Made by a program: the position numbers and the translations under genes. This document shows positions 1 through 11,827 of a stretch of 64,000 nucleotides of DNA, piece after piece. The DNA is from Hawksworthiomyces lignivorus (lineage: Eukaryota > Ascomycota > Sordariomycetes > Ophiostomatales > Ophiostomataceae). The stretch is from assembly GCA_002917075.1 (NCBI GenBank), contig NTMA01000006.1, positions 62,001-126,000 on the forward strand. The letters run 5' to 3'. The stretch's first letter is position 1. Every line of letters begins with the position of its first letter. The notes under the pieces are model-generated. The model had not been told where the DNA came from. It ran no database searches and saw nothing but the letters and a program-made list of their open reading frames with translations.

Positions 1-1244
1 GAACAAGGAACTGGAGGCCACGGAAGAGCGCAAGCGGAAAGCAAAGCAGCTCGAAATGCAGCGCAAAGAATCAGCACGAAGAGGCATCAGCAGCGCGCCT
101 CGCACACCGGTATACCCTACGTATACACCACCTGCGCCTACAACCACCGAAACGTACGACTCGTATGAGGCCGAGAAGAAGAAAGCGAAGTACGCACCGA
201 GCCCAAAAGAATAATTCCAAAAGAAACTGTGTAGAGAGAAAACCACTAACCTGGGTGCGCATTAACAGGCCAGCAGCTGCCCTCAAGGGCAAAGGCATGC
301 AACTGGGCAAGAAGTCGAAGACAACCGATATGTTCGAACGCGTGCGAGGCGAGCTAGGCCCCGAAGCTGATCTTCCCGTGGCCGCACCGGCTGCAGCTGC
401 ACCAGCACCTGCTGCAGCAGAACACGCCGCTGTTGGACGATCATCAACCGCACTTGACCACGATGCCATCCACATCGTCATCAACGAGGCCATCAATGCG
501 AAGCTCTCGAGAGACGGTATAGTGAACTCACTAGCTATCAGCGGAGATCTCAACCTCCGTGTAGCTGAAGCAAGCTTGACAAAAATTAAACTCAATCTCA
601 ACGCTCAACCTACGCATGGTGCACAATTCAGGACGCACCCTAACGTGGACCGGAATCTGTTCAACTCGTCCAAGATCATACAGATGAGCAATGCTGCTAA
701 GGGCTTCCCTGTAAACCAGTCAGTAGGCGTCCTGCGGTGGCGTGCGTCGCCAAAGACGGACGATACTGCGGCGCTCCCGATCAGCTTCACGGTGTGGGTG
801 AACAAGGACGGCGATGGGAACAGCACGCTGACCGTCGAGTACGAGCTTACGGGAGGCGATGCTCTGAATGATGTGATTGTTGTGATTCCCTTCTCGGTCG
901 AGCCGACGGTATCTAGCTTTGATGCGAACTACGAGGTGGCCGGTGACAGCATCGAGTGGGTTGTCGGCACAGTGGACGAGAGCAACCCCAGTGGGTCATT
1001 TGAATTTGATGCACAGACAGACGATGAGAACGAATTCTTCCCTATGCAGATCCGCTTCTCGAAATCGACACCATTTGTGGCTGTTGACGTGAGTATTCAC
1101 CCCTACCATTACACATCATAGTGTTTCTCTTCGTTGCTAACATCTATGATACAGGTTACATCCGTCGAGCTAGTGGAGATGGCCGAGGACGTGTCATTCT
1201 CAAAGGAGGTCAAGTCTACAGCAGACACTTACTTGATCGAGTAG
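1..1244 (+). CDS. RET2: Coatomer subunit delta (delta-COP), C-terminal part
   Basis: This is the delta subunit of the COPI coat, which covers Golgi-to-ER vesicles; the 5' end lies outside the window. Exons are <2-189, 269-1088 and 1155-1244. The first visible segment is a charged linker (KELEATEERKRKAKQLE) followed by a Pro/Thr-rich hinge. After the first intron comes the GKGMQLGKK motif typical of delta-COP just before its mu-homology domain. That domain fills the rest (INEAINAKLSRDG, LNLRVAEASLTKI, FRTHPNVDR, LPISFTVWVN) and ends SVELVEMAED...DTYLIE. Both introns have canonical GT/AG ends, and splicing the last one gives VDVTSVELV in frame. Identification is firm from the family-specific hinge and mu-homology order. 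The upstream length cannot be judged. Confidence 0.93.
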
Positions 1245-1907
1245 GACCGGGCAAACAAGGACAGGACTCTCCACGAAGAGCATTATTTGGGGCACATAGA
1301 CGAGCGATCCGGGAGTATCCAGATGGGGTTAGTTTACTAGGCTCTTTTGTTCTGTTGCGTTCGCTTTTCTTGAATTTATGCAAACAGCTGCAGTCGATGG
1401 ATTGGGAAAAGGGAAAAAAGATATACACCTAAAAATCGCACCAGACTTAATTTTCTTAGCCTTCTAAAGTGCTTACTTCGTGAGTTTCTATTATGTTTTC
1501 TAATTGCAAGTTCTGCTCCGAAGTACTACCTCCGTGAAAGAGAATTTCCTTGCATATGCGTATTCGTACCCGTATAGTCAAAGGTGGAAGCTCGGCTGAA
1601 TTCGGTGACTCTTAGTCTAGAGGATTTTCACATGGATGGTGGCGAGTAATACGCTACGCTATTTCTACTGGGAAAGCAAATTCCGTTGGGGCATCTAGGA
1701 GCGGAAACCAGCGTCACGGATAAGCTAATTTGGCCGTCAAGCTCAGTGCACGTGATGTGAAACAAACATAGTTTTGTCTTTAAAAGAAGCCCACAACCAC
1801 GCCGAAAGCCATTGTTGGATCAGAGGAATTGGACTAGTTAGAGCTGTTATTTCTTTCCTTTATACCTGCGCAGAGACCAAGTTAAACTAATAAGAAAACC
1901 TGACACG
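1245..1907. other. Intergenic region, delta-COP to GST
   Basis: No coding signal is supported here. It holds the 3' flank of the coatomer gene and the promoter of the glutathione S-transferase gene, with a pyrimidine-rich stretch about 50 bases before its start. A 103-codon frame running from 1121 to 1432 is a read-through of the last coatomer intron and exon in the wrong frame. Confidence 0.6.
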
Positions 1908-3000
1908 ATGGCGGAAAACGACCAAGCTGAGGTCACTCTTCACTGGTAGGTAGCCTTCTTAAGTGCTTTGCCCGCCAATGGCATGATGCTTCACGGCGGC
2001 GCACAGCTATCGCTGAACCCTAGCACGGCGCGGCTTCCCTAATTAATAACTGGGCCTAACGCAAGGATGGAAAAATAGGCTCAATGGCTCTCGTGCACAG
2101 CGTATACTCTGGCTCATGAGTAAGTAAGAACGAGGGAAAGTCGATACGAGTCAGCGCCCCCAGATCAATAGTGAAGCTAATTTACCTCGCCAGCCGAGCT
2201 GAATGTCCCGCATGAGCTCAAAGTCTACCACCGGGACGCAAAAACTGCCTTCGCTCCGCCAGAGCTACAAAAGATTCACCCTCTGGGCAAATCACCAGTG
2301 GTCACTGTAACACCTCCCGGCAGCGGTGGAAAAGATGCGCCGTCCATTGCCCTGGCTGAAAGCGCCTTCATCGTGGAGTACCTGTGCGAGCACTGGGGGC
2401 GAGGCAAGAACCTGGTGCCCCCGAAGTGGCAAGAAGGCCGGGAAGGCCAGATCGGGGGCGAGACGGCCGCCTGGATGCGGCACCAGTACCTTATGAACTT
2501 CGCCGAGGGCTCATTGATGCCTTACCTCGTCATTTTCCTCGTCATGTCCAGTACGGAGCCCCATTATGCATTCTGCTCTACTCCCATTGTCTCAGCAGCC
2601 TGCTAATATTCTTCGCACAGATCTCAAATCCTCTCAGGTGCCGTGGTTTCTCCGCCCCATTACCTCAGGCATCGCCAACAAGATCAACAGCGCCTTCACG
2701 ACGCCAAATGTGCACAAGAACTTGGAGCTGCTGGAAGGGTTTCTCACCGAGCCACCAGCAGCGTCCGACGGAACAGGTTACCTGTGTGGCGGCTGCCTGA
2801 CAGCTGCAGACATCATGCTGAGCTACCCGCTGCTGGCGGCAAAACAGCAGTACCCGTTCGAGGGCGGGATGGAAAAGGATTTCCCTAAGCTACACGAGTA
2901 CCTGACGCGACTGGAGAAGGAACCGGGATACCAGAAGTCAATTGAGAAAATCGTAGAGGTCGAGGGTAAGTTTGTGTTGCTGCCGGAGCTGCCAGAGTAG
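1908..3000 (+). CDS. Glutathione S-transferase, Gtt1-like
   Basis: Predicted cytosolic glutathione S-transferase of 271 residues, conjugating glutathione to electrophiles. Exons are 1908-1945, 2079-2119, 2194-2550 and 2621-3000; all junctions keep frame. The N-terminal thioredoxin-like half shows LNGSRAQRILWLM, the segment around the GSH-activating residue, then HPLGKSPVV with the cis-Pro and ESAFIVEYL with the Glu/Ser that bind the gamma-glutamyl group. The C-terminal helical half contains WMRHQYLMNFAEGSLMPYL and GGCLTAADIMLSYPL, the GST N-capping/ADIML motif. Spacing and the EGSLMP motif fit the fungal Gtt1/Gst3 group. The donor at 2551 (GTACGG) is slightly non-consensus but restores FLVMSNLKSSQVPWF in frame. 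The exact substrate cannot be told. Confidence 0.88.
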
Positions 3001-4361
3001 TGCTGGCAGACCTAGCCGACCAAGTCCAACTTTGGGGCGAGAGCTCACTATTGTTCGACTCTGCTTGTATTTTTGTATGATTCCCCCACTTTACACGCTG
3101 CTCCTTGAAAGGCAAAAACATAGCATATAGTAAATTGGCTGTCTTCGGTTTCAATTAACAAGCCATAGCATGAATAGAATCTGTATTGAGCAGTCGTTTG
3201 TATGCATTTCTTACACAGTTTTGTCCATGGTGACGCTGGGTTCCTCAGCTCAACTGGCCGTATGACGTCAGGCTCGACGGTTGTATGAAGTACAGAACTA
3301 AAGTGGCTAACTAAGGTCCAAACGGGAAAGGAAAATTAGCGAAGAAAGAAGCCAAAAAATGTGCTTGTCATCCGCTTCAATAGTTCCCTCAGCTTACGCA
3401 CGCCAGGACCCAAAGTAAGCGGCGCACGCTCCCTCATTTATTGTGTTTCCAATGCTACCGCAGGGCTGCGCCAACCACGCTGCTGGGCAGGGGAACAGCA
3501 AAGGTGTGCTAAAGTCGTGACATTGTGTTAATGAAATGCGACCTTATTCGCCCGCCTCGCAAAACGACAGTAGAAACCACAAAGAGAGAAGAGCAGGTCT
3601 CCCCCAAATGCTGCCAGCAGCACTATGCCTGTGCCATTCTCGCGGTCTATTACAGTAGTCAGGTTTCTCATCACCTCTCTTTTCTGCCTTATCGTAATAT
3701 TTCGCCCAATATAGGCAGTCGCCCGAGCCTGTCAGCACTTAATTCGGTCCCGTACGAAGTATGTGCACTGCTTCGCGTTATTATTCTGGCTCCATCGCTG
3801 AGCGTGTTCGCTCTCGCTTCGGTTTAAAAAGGAGGCTTGGAGCAATTAGCTCTGCGAGTCTCGCTTTTCTCGTACTCGTACCTTTTTACTCGCATCCTTA
3901 TCCGCCAAGCTATCGCACGTCGTCGTATTTGTATTTGGCAATTCCTATCGCTGTGGTCTCCTTGGGACTGTCTAGCTCCAAGCAAACGACCGCCAAACGC
4001 CACCTGCCAGATTCTTCTAGCTTCCATTCACAAACACGAAAAGCTGGCAAGGCCGGATCGTGATTCACTTCCGGAAGACTCGGCATATATTTCTTCTCTT
4101 CTATTATTTTACTTCTTTTTCTTGCTCACTCTTATCTGTGCCGCCTCTACTTTCTTTTAACCTTATTTCGTATCAATTAAAATTTATCTTTCGTCTTACC
4201 CCGTACTGTTCTTCCGCTTATTCCCTACAGCCTTCTCGCTTACCATGCAGTGCTATTGCTAGAACGGCAAGCACTTTGACAACAGCCAAGTACAATTCGG
4301 TCTCTCCGCCTAGCACATGCTCATTGCCGCTGATCGACACAGAGGGGTGCAGTGAGAAATT
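3001..4361. other. Intergenic region, GST to lipase
   Basis: About 1.36 kb without a supported gene. It is strongly pyrimidine-rich from about 3840 to 4250 (runs of TTCTTTTC and CTCTT), as expected for a fungal promoter and 5' leader. A TTTAAAAAGG stretch near 3823 could be a core promoter element. The short open frames here lack codon bias and recognisable motifs. Confidence 0.6.
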
Positions 4362-7084
4362 ATGGCAGATGGCGCTGTTGATCACCATGATCATGCAGAC
4401 GAGGATCTTGCAGACGCCGCTGTCCCACCTGCGGCTAACCCGGGTCTTGGCACACAGTCGCAGCCCGACATACCAAGCCGGCCGTCAGCCGCCGAGGCGC
4501 CGAAAGGCATGACCGCCGCCACGGAAGAGGAAAACGAAATTGAAGAAACAGCAGACGCTGCAAATGTGCCTTCTGATGATAATAGCAGTATCTACGGCGA
4601 CCAAGATGATGCTCAATCGTTCATCCAGCCGGCAATTAGCCCTATGGCTACGCGCCTGTCGTCACCGAACACGCCGGCTGCGGAAAAGGCCATGGCCATG
4701 GACAGAATCTTTAATAGAAATGGAGGCGGATATTTTTCTTCCTACGCGCCGGTCGGCCAGGGAACATCGAGCTCCGCTCAGGATCCGACTACTATTTCGA
4801 CTTCGATGAAGCCACAGGCAGCTATGGCATCTGTCTTTCAATCTGGGCCAAGGCACAGCCGGTCCTCATCAGTTGGAACCGATACCCTTAAGCGGCTCTC
4901 CAAAGCTCTGCCGTCTATCTCATTCCCGAATCCCAGTGCTTTTCTACCCAACTTGACTACGTCGTCATTTTTTTCATCTACATCTACATCAACATTCCTG
5001 CCGGCACCCCCGCCAGCACCATCGTCGCTACAAAAGGCATCAAAGGGGCTCCCACCATCCCAAACAGCCGGACAAAAGACGCCAGCGAATCATGCTCGGC
5101 CAGCTCAATCTTCTCTGCTTACTCCTGAATCCAAACTGTTCTCACCAGACCCACGATCGCAGGCAGTGCGAACAAGTCTACAAAGACCACCATCTGTTGC
5201 ATCAAGACGGTCTTATGTTCTACGCCGATCTACATCTGACGACTCCCTCTTGTATCACACGCTCTCTCGAACACCATCACACGGCGACACAGATCAATTC
5301 GACCATGTTAGAGAGCAGGTAAACTCTCGTGTTAAAGCAATTATGGACAGTTTTGATCGTCCGAGCTTCAAGCTCCCACAGTTGCCAAGTAAGTGCGCGG
5401 TCTATATGGCCCGGTATTTCTCTTGCACGTAAACAACTCCGAAGCTGACAAAGCAGCTTTCTTCCCTGATGGCAAAAGCAGCACCACCAACCTGTCGCCG
5501 CCACGCGACCCTCTGGATGCCGCGCTCGAGTCGCTCACGGGTGATATCGTCATCTTAGGTGGCTACCGAGGCTCAATTTTGCGGTCCGCAGAACCACCAC
5601 ACCGTCAACTATGGGTCCCCGTCAAAGTCGGCCTCAATATTCGGAAGGTCAACTTAGAGGTCGGCCTCGACGAAGAGGATGAGGAGACAATGGAGCAGCA
5701 CATCTTCCCCTCGGGCATGCTGCAACACATTGGGCCTGTTGACATTTCTCGCCGCCTATTCAAGAAGCTGCGCGAGTGCGAAAATGCCCGCAGCGGGAAG
5801 CTACGAGTGCACAACTACGGCTATGACTGGCGGCTAAGCCCCCACCGTCTCTCGCGGCGGCTGATTTCCTTTCTCGAGAAGCTCCCCTGCAACGACCCCG
5901 CTAAGACGCCGACACAAGGCCGTGGTGCATTGGTCATCGCTCACAGTCTTGGCGGCTTAATTACACGGCACGCCGTCAACGAGCGGCCGGAGCTCTTCTC
6001 CGGTGTCATTTTTGCTGGCACGCCACAGCGCTGTGTCAACATCCTCGGCCCGCTGCGCAATGGTGATGCCGTGCTGCTCAACGAGAAAGTGCTGACGGCA
6101 CAGGTCAACTTCTCGCTGCGGACAACGTTTGCGTTCCTGCCAGAAGATGGCTTCTGCTTTATCAACTCAAAGGATCCGAGCGAAGAATACCGCGTCGACT
6201 TCTACGACGTGAACGACTGGATCCGCTATCGCTTGTCGCCTTGCGTCGCTCCACCGTCTCTGCCACCCATCCAATCTCATAATAGTTTGAAGCGGAGCAG
6301 CACTATCGGCGCACTGCTCGAGGACCTGTCAGGCAGCTTACCGTCCCTGCCACTCCGTAACCGCAACAACAGCAACAGCCAAAGTCAGGGCCAGCTTTCC
6401 GACGGTCTCCTCACATCGTCGCCTGTGTCCACCACCGCCGGCTTCGCTAAGGACCGCTTGATAGAGCCGCAGATAGACAGTACCGCCTCTTCGTCGCCGC
6501 CGCTGCGGACGATTCAACCCGTACTCTCATCTGGCGGCACAGCAGATAGCCAGCCGCTCGCACCAGCGACCGCCGAGCCGTCGCTGCTGTCCTCCCTCGC
6601 GCCTCAGCCGTTAGATCCACAGCGCGCCCGAGCCCAATCCTACCTTTCGCGCACACTAGCCGCAACTAAGCAGTTCCGAGCCGAGCTGGCGCACCGGCCA
6701 GAGCACACGGCTGCGAATGCTTACCCACCGCTCGCCGTTATCTTTGGCAAAGGCATCCCCACCGTGTACGCGGCCCGAGTCGCCAGCCGGGCGGCCATCG
6801 CTTACGCAGACGCCTACGACGATCTGGTGTTCCGATCCGGCGACGGTGTCGTACTGGCCCGCGAGGCTCTGCTCCCCGCCGGGTACGACTATGTGCGTAA
6901 TGGTTACGTGAGCACCGACCGGGGCCACGTGGGAATGCTGGGCGACCTAGCAGCGGTGGGCAAGGCCCTCGAAGCGGTCGTCCGCGGCCGTAAGAAGGGA
7001 ATCGGCCTGGGTATAAATAACGTGGCAACGAATCGCACCCCACAAAAGTTACATTCCGCAGCTTTTACACCCATAACCACGTAG
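4362..7084 (+). CDS. Alpha/beta-hydrolase lipase (LCAT-like fold)
   Basis: Large predicted serine hydrolase of about 884 residues. Exon 1 is 4362-5388; the intron has donor GTAAGT at 5389, and exon 2 runs to the stop at 7082-7084. The acceptor is either AAAG at 5453 or GCAG at 5456, both in frame and differing by one residue. The first roughly 340 residues are Ser/Pro-rich and probably disordered. The catalytic domain shows IVILGGYRGS, YGYDWRLSPHRLS, then the nucleophile elbow AHSLGG (Ser near 506), LFSGVIFAGTP, a Ser-rich insert (about 610-740), and late SGDGVV (Asp near 805) and DRGHVGMLGD (His near 833). This triad order fits lecithin:cholesterol-acyltransferase/lipase-like fungal proteins. 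No signal peptide or membrane segment is visible. The lipid substrate is unknown. Confidence 0.85.
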
Positions 7085-7413
7085 CCTCAAGCATAAGCCA
7101 CGTCTTGAAGAGCTGTTTTTCATCTTTCTTCCTCGTATCATAGAAGACCCGTCACACGATACTAATGACAGAAACGAAATGTAAATAATGCATAGCTACA
7201 CTTTCCCCCTTTTAAATATTATTACTTTGATTTAACATATTATACTGCTCCCAAATATGCATCGATTTTTTTGTCTGAGTTGTCTGCATCGAGAAGTGCC
7301 TGTTGTACTAATATTATGGCCTCTATATTATTTCTTGATTTGTAGTATAATAAAACCGTATTAACAGGCTGGCGAAATCCATTGCTACTTTTGTAACAGT
7401 CCACGTTCATTCT
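7085..7413. other. Convergent 3' flanks, AT-rich
   Basis: Spacer of 329 bases between the convergent lipase and YCII-like genes. It is very AT-rich (for example TTTTAAATATTATTACTTTG and ATATTATTTCTTGATTTG), which suits polyadenylation signals for both genes. No other feature is seen. Confidence 0.6.
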
Positions 7414-7749
7414 CTATAGGGGCAATCTAACGCCCGTCTTGAAGGGGAATATTTGCGCTTCTTTCGTGTCCCACACCCCTTCTGCAGCAAATATATCATT
7501 TTCTATAATCTTCCGGGCTTCCTCTTCAGTATCCGCCCTGACCGTGATCACGGTGACAGTCATATCTTTGTTATCACCGTCAATAGTTGGTTTCGAGAGG
7601 ATGCCTCCAGCAAAAGTTATAACGCCCTCTTGAATTTTAGGCGTTGCCGCCTCATAGTGTTGCTTTCGGACAGCGAGGCGTTTTTCAAAGCTTCCGGGAA
7701 CGACAGGCACCTGTATAAGCCATTCCTTTGATTGCGAGGGTAGTGACAT
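7414..7749 (-). CDS. YCII-related small protein
   Basis: Single-exon protein of 111 residues resembling the YCII family (dimeric alpha-beta barrel fold). Visible family features are EWLIQVPVVPGS at the start, the R/H region KRLAVRKQHYEAA, GVITFAGGILSK (the glycine-rich strand), VTVITVRADTEEEARKII and the C-terminal DIFAAEGVWD...IFPF. In YCII proteins the His-Asp pair lines a small pocket; the exact reaction is unknown. The ATG at 7749 was chosen because it begins directly before the conserved EWL segment. The frame stays open to 7971, but that extension is hydrophobic and phenylalanine-rich and looks like untranslated DNA. It is divergent from the dehydrogenase at 8188 and may share its promoter. 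Confidence 0.8.
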   Translation of the reverse strand: MSLPSQSKEWLIQVPVVPGSFEKRLAVRKQHYEAATPKIQEGVITFAGGILSKPTIDGDNKDMTVTVITVRADTEEEARKIIENDIFAAEGVWDTKEAQIFPFKTGVRLPL

Positions 7750-8187
7750 GCTAAATAGCTGTGGATTCCCAGCAACAGTTAAATTGCCATTCGTTGAGCA
7801 ATCTGTGTCGAGCAAGATCGAGAGCCCGGTTCGGTGTTGGAAGAAAAATATGAACATAAATATAAATTCTTGTGCTTTTGTTTTCAGAGCATTGGCCCAA
7901 TATGCCTCGGATACCTCGGATTGCGTGGCAGCGCAGAAAGGATCGCCAGTGATACTCTTGACGATAATCATCGGCTGTTGAACGTGGGCCAGACTGAGAC
8001 TGAGGAGATAGCCTCGGTTGGATTAGAAACTGAGGATGCGAAAGTGCTTAGCGTTTAAATATGAATACAGTTGTAGTATAACAAAAACAGAGACTATTTG
8101 CTTCGTTTTCGAAAACCAAACATCAACTTAGCAGTGGATCTTCTACGACCTCTCGTACTATTTTGTAAATCTATCTCTCAAGCAACC
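7750..8187. promoter_or_regulatory. Shared divergent promoter region
   Basis: Spacer of 438 bases between the start codons of the leftward YCII-like gene and the rightward dehydrogenase. It probably carries both promoters. No specific factor-binding site could be assigned by eye. Shared regulation is inferred from layout only. Confidence 0.4.
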
Positions 8188-9094
8188 ATGAAGTTTGGCC
8201 TCGAAAACAAAGTCGTCCTGGTGTCCGGTGGTTCTAGCGGCATCGGTAAAGCGATTGCGATCGACTTCGCAAAGGAAGGGGCCTCTGTGATGATTACGGC
8301 TCGCCGCATTGGTCCTCTAGAAGAAACAGTCAAAGAGCTAGAGTCTCTCGGCGGGAAAGCTAGCTATGTCGCGGCAGATATGACACAGGAGACCGACGTT
8401 AACACAGCTGTCTCGAAGACGAAAGAAGTATTTGGGACCGTACCAGATATTGTCGTCTGCAACGTGCGGTCATTAATCAGGCTCGGGTTTGACGATGCCA
8501 GTGCCGACGACTTCAGGACAAGCTCCGAGCAGTGCGTCCTGAGCGTCGTTCATTTGGCTAAGGCAGTCCTGCCTGCTTGGAAAGAGAAGAGGTGGGGTCG
8601 GTTTATTAACTTGGGGAGCGTATGCACCTTGGAGCCACACAGGTGGCATCATATTGTCTTAGGAAATACATTCCGATTGTGAGGCTGTTATTTACATGTG
8701 CCCCGAGATATTATCTGCCCACAGCAGGCTGACCGTCATTCCAGGGCCGCTGTCGGACTCATGCGATCTCTTTCCAATGAGTTCTCTTCTTTCGGCATAA
8801 CATTCAACACAATTGCAATCGGTTTAATCGATACCGGCACGAGCGAAAAGATTACGAGCGAGGGAGACGAATTGAACGTGCCCCAACCAGAACCGCAGCC
8901 ACCAATATCGATGAAACGCCCGGGGAGACCAGAAGAGCTAGCAGCTCAAGTCGTCTTCCTAGCATCCGAGCGGGCAAGCTATGTAAGTGAAATCCAAATC
9001 TACCCACTCCGAAAGGTTCCTAACTGGGTTGTATCATCTTTAGATCACTGGTCAAAACGTTGTTGTAGACGGAGGCTGGACTCGTGGCCTTTGA
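8188..9094 (+). CDS. Atypical short-chain dehydrogenase/reductase
   Basis: Predicted NAD(P)-binding SDR of 259 residues in three exons: 8188-8678, 8745-8982 and 9044-9094. The dinucleotide motif is clear (LVSGGSSGIGKAIA), followed by ITARR, AADMTQ, the Ser-containing strand FINLGSVCTLEPHR and C-terminal ITGQNVVVDGGWTRG. The usual NNAG is CNVRS, and the catalytic YxxxK is absent. In its place stands LGNTFRLAAVG, which aligns without gaps to the LSNxxRxxVxG segment of a divergent SDR group that also lacks Tyr/Lys. The first splice (donor GTGAGG at 8679, acceptor CCAG at 8744) joins exactly within this segment, so the gene model rests on that alignment as well as on frame. The substrate is unknown, and normal carbonyl reduction by Tyr is not expected. 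Confidence 0.82.
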
Positions 9095-11067
9095 GAAGAA
9101 AAGCTCGCAGGACGATAACTTTAGATTTCGTAGTAATAGAGGCTCTTACAGCAAAGTCCTTGTTTGAAGGCAACGCTCCGCAGCGTGACAGTGACACTCA
9201 TGGCTACAAATTCAAAACATGCAAAATCAGACATTTCAACGTCTCCGGTGGTGAAGGTATAATATACGGCGTGCAATTATGTCCGAAGCTAAGGGGCCGT
9301 CATATTACAGAAAGCTTCGATCTATCCTACATTAAACAATCTTTGCAGCCTTCTTATGGGTATCGGCTCTTTTAAAGAATACTTGTCTGATTGTAGTCTA
9401 CATAATTTAAATGATACTCGCCACAAAACTTCACTACTACCCACTGAAAGTTGCAGTAGCCGAGGGTATCGACTCTATGCGCTTTGCGACCATCGGCCCT
9501 CGGGGCTGATTCAAAGATGCAGACTGAGGTGCAGCAGTAGAAATATTGCCATGCTTTCGCCTCTGACTTCGGCAAGTAGCCTTTTAGCGAGCCATTTACT
9601 GCCGTTTTCTATTTTCACATTGGCCAAGAAAATACTTGACGAGTCTCCAAAACCAGCCTGCATATTCTTGAGCCTGTTGGTTTAGCTTTCGACCTAGAAT
9701 AACAAACGCATCCCCTTATATCTTACTGCTCTAGACAGCATCTTTTTTTTCGTTTTGTCCTTGCAACAACCATTTAGCTCTTATACAGCGCCCTGCTCTT
9801 TGTACGAATTGATCAAATATTTTCTTCCCTCCTAGACTCCCCTTGCCTCGTGCAAACCACCAATAGATTTTGTATCGAAGACATTTGTCATTTGACATGC
9901 TCCAACAGCTCTAATTCTAATAGCGTTTTACGGAAGACTTGCTGAAGCCTGCCTTTATTTTTATTTTTATTTTTTTTGCTCCGTGCTGCATTTCTGTTTT
10001 GTAAGCTGCAGTGGCCGTCACAAAAGCGACCCAACCTCGATATTACTTGCAAGACCCTCAGACTGTTCACAAATAGAAACCTTGGAGCGGCAAGGTGCAG
10101 ACAGTACGTAGCAACCAAGAGCTGATTGGACACGCCAGTCATAAGCGCCGCCCGCAGGTCCAGCCTACCTATTTTCTGCGTGAGCGGCACAGCCAATCCC
10201 CGCCCAGAAACGGCTCGCTCTCCACTGTTGCTCTCCCAAACAGCTTTCGGAATTGGTGTGCTCTTAAGAAAATAGTATCCAAAAAAAGAAACAGCAACTG
10301 TAAACGAAAACGCGGGTCGCCTTTCCTGGACCAATCCACACCTTCATGCAGGGTGGGCCAAATAAGGGTATTCTCATTTACTCACGATACCTTGATGCCA
10401 ATGGAGCACCTACACCGGATACAACCTCGCTGCAAGGAGCTTGGAAAGGGCGATCTTAAGAAGGATCTCATACACTCCACTAGGGATGCTCTTCCTTGAA
10501 CCCAGATCTTCCAACAGAGAACCGCGCGCATCTTCTTGCAGAGTTCCTACGTCGTACTCCATGTATACACTCACTCGAGATTAGAAGGTGGGTTCGCTGC
10601 AGCCATTGGCCTCTTCACTTTTATTATGTCTTCCCTCCCCACCATGACAATGTCTCTGCCAAGTACCGTTCTATCTTTGGAGATCGCTCCTAGTGGAGTA
10701 GAGTACCCAGAAAGTTGGCTGGGCGGCTACTTAGGCGGCAACTGTAAGTGCCAAAAAGGAGATGCAGTCTAGGTTTTCTCAAATATCAAGATCATTGGAA
10801 ACCTTATTTGTAGGTGCCCATCTGCCCACATCGATCCTGAATATTGCCCTCTGTCTCTTTTCCCAAGTTTGCCTCAACGTGTTTCCTTTCTCTTTTGGGA
10901 TTTTTTTTTCTTAGGGTCTTGTTTCTATTGTTCTCGTGGCATTTGGCTGCTCTATAGATCTGGGCTGGTCTTGATATTCCTGGTGAATAGCAATTGTGCT
11001 TTTCTCACTTTCTTGTTTCCACATAAGCACTCCTCTCTTTTTTCCAAATTCTTCACTCTTCTTCATC
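9095..11067. other. Long intergenic region, no supported gene
   Basis: Nearly 2 kb with no convincing gene. The open frames here (the longest is 148 codons on the minus strand, 9888-10334) have no motifs and no codon bias. Poly-T and ATTTTTATTTTTATTTTTTTTG stretches lie near 9955-9978. The last 200 bases before the MARVEL-like gene are rich in CTTTTC/TTCTTC and probably form its promoter and leader. Confidence 0.5.
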
Positions 11068-11827
11068 ATGTCTCTCCTTGAGAAGAAATCTGCCTCCTCA
11101 TTCGAGGTCGACTCCCACGATCACCACCTACAGGCCAAGATCCGTACCGTTCGTGTTCTGGATACCGCACGTGCCGCCGCCACCCTGCTGGCTCTGCTGA
11201 TGGGCCTTGTCGTTCTGGGCATCGCCGGCAACAGCATCCACGTCTACAATGCTACACACATCTCCTCCTCCTCTGCGGGTGAGACCGATTGGCTCTCCCT
11301 GTGGCCTAACTCGAGTGCCTTTGACTTCCGGCCCACTGTGGCTCTTGTCGCTGGTGCCGCCTTCGTCGTCGTGGCCAACCTCGTGGCGCTGTCGAGCCAC
11401 CACCGCCTGGTATGTTTTCTCATTCCTTTGGCTTCGCATCGCCCAGCGGAACAGAGTATTAACATCACCCCTCTCAAAACAGGTCCGCACCCGACTTGCC
11501 TCACTGCACACACCGCTGACGTTCACTGCCCCCTTTGTGGGGCTCGTCGCCGCCATCGTCGCTATTGCCTTCTTCTACAACATCAATGCCTCCACGACCG
11601 CCGACACGCTGCTCAGCTGGAGCTGCCGCTGGAGCGCACTCACGGTGACCCAGGGGCCTCGTTTTGGCACGCTTTGCCGCGCCAGCCACGCCGGTGTCTA
11701 CCTGGCCGTTCTGCTCATCCCTGTCGAGGCATTGGCGCTGACACTGGCCGGCTGGCAGCTCAAGGTCGAGCGGTACACGGCTGCTTACGCCGACGCACGC
11801 CGAACGCCGAGTCCGGTGATGGCCTAA
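11068..11827 (+). CDS. MARVEL-like four-helix membrane protein
   Basis: Integral membrane protein of 228 residues; exons 11068-11409 and 11483-11827 (donor GTATGT, acceptor ACAG). Four hydrophobic helices are visible: ATLLALLMGLVVLGIAG, PTVALVAGAAFVVVANLVAL, APFVGLVAAIVAIAFFYNI and AGVYLAVLLIPVEALALTLA. Both termini are charged, and conserved-looking Cys-Trp residues (SWSCRWSAL, FGTLCRASHAG) occupy the loop before the last helix. The arrangement (short polar N-terminus with a basic RTVRVLDTARA just before helix 1) is typical of fungal MARVEL-like proteins of the plasma membrane or eisosome area. Function is inferred from topology only; other tetraspan families are possible. Confidence 0.7.
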
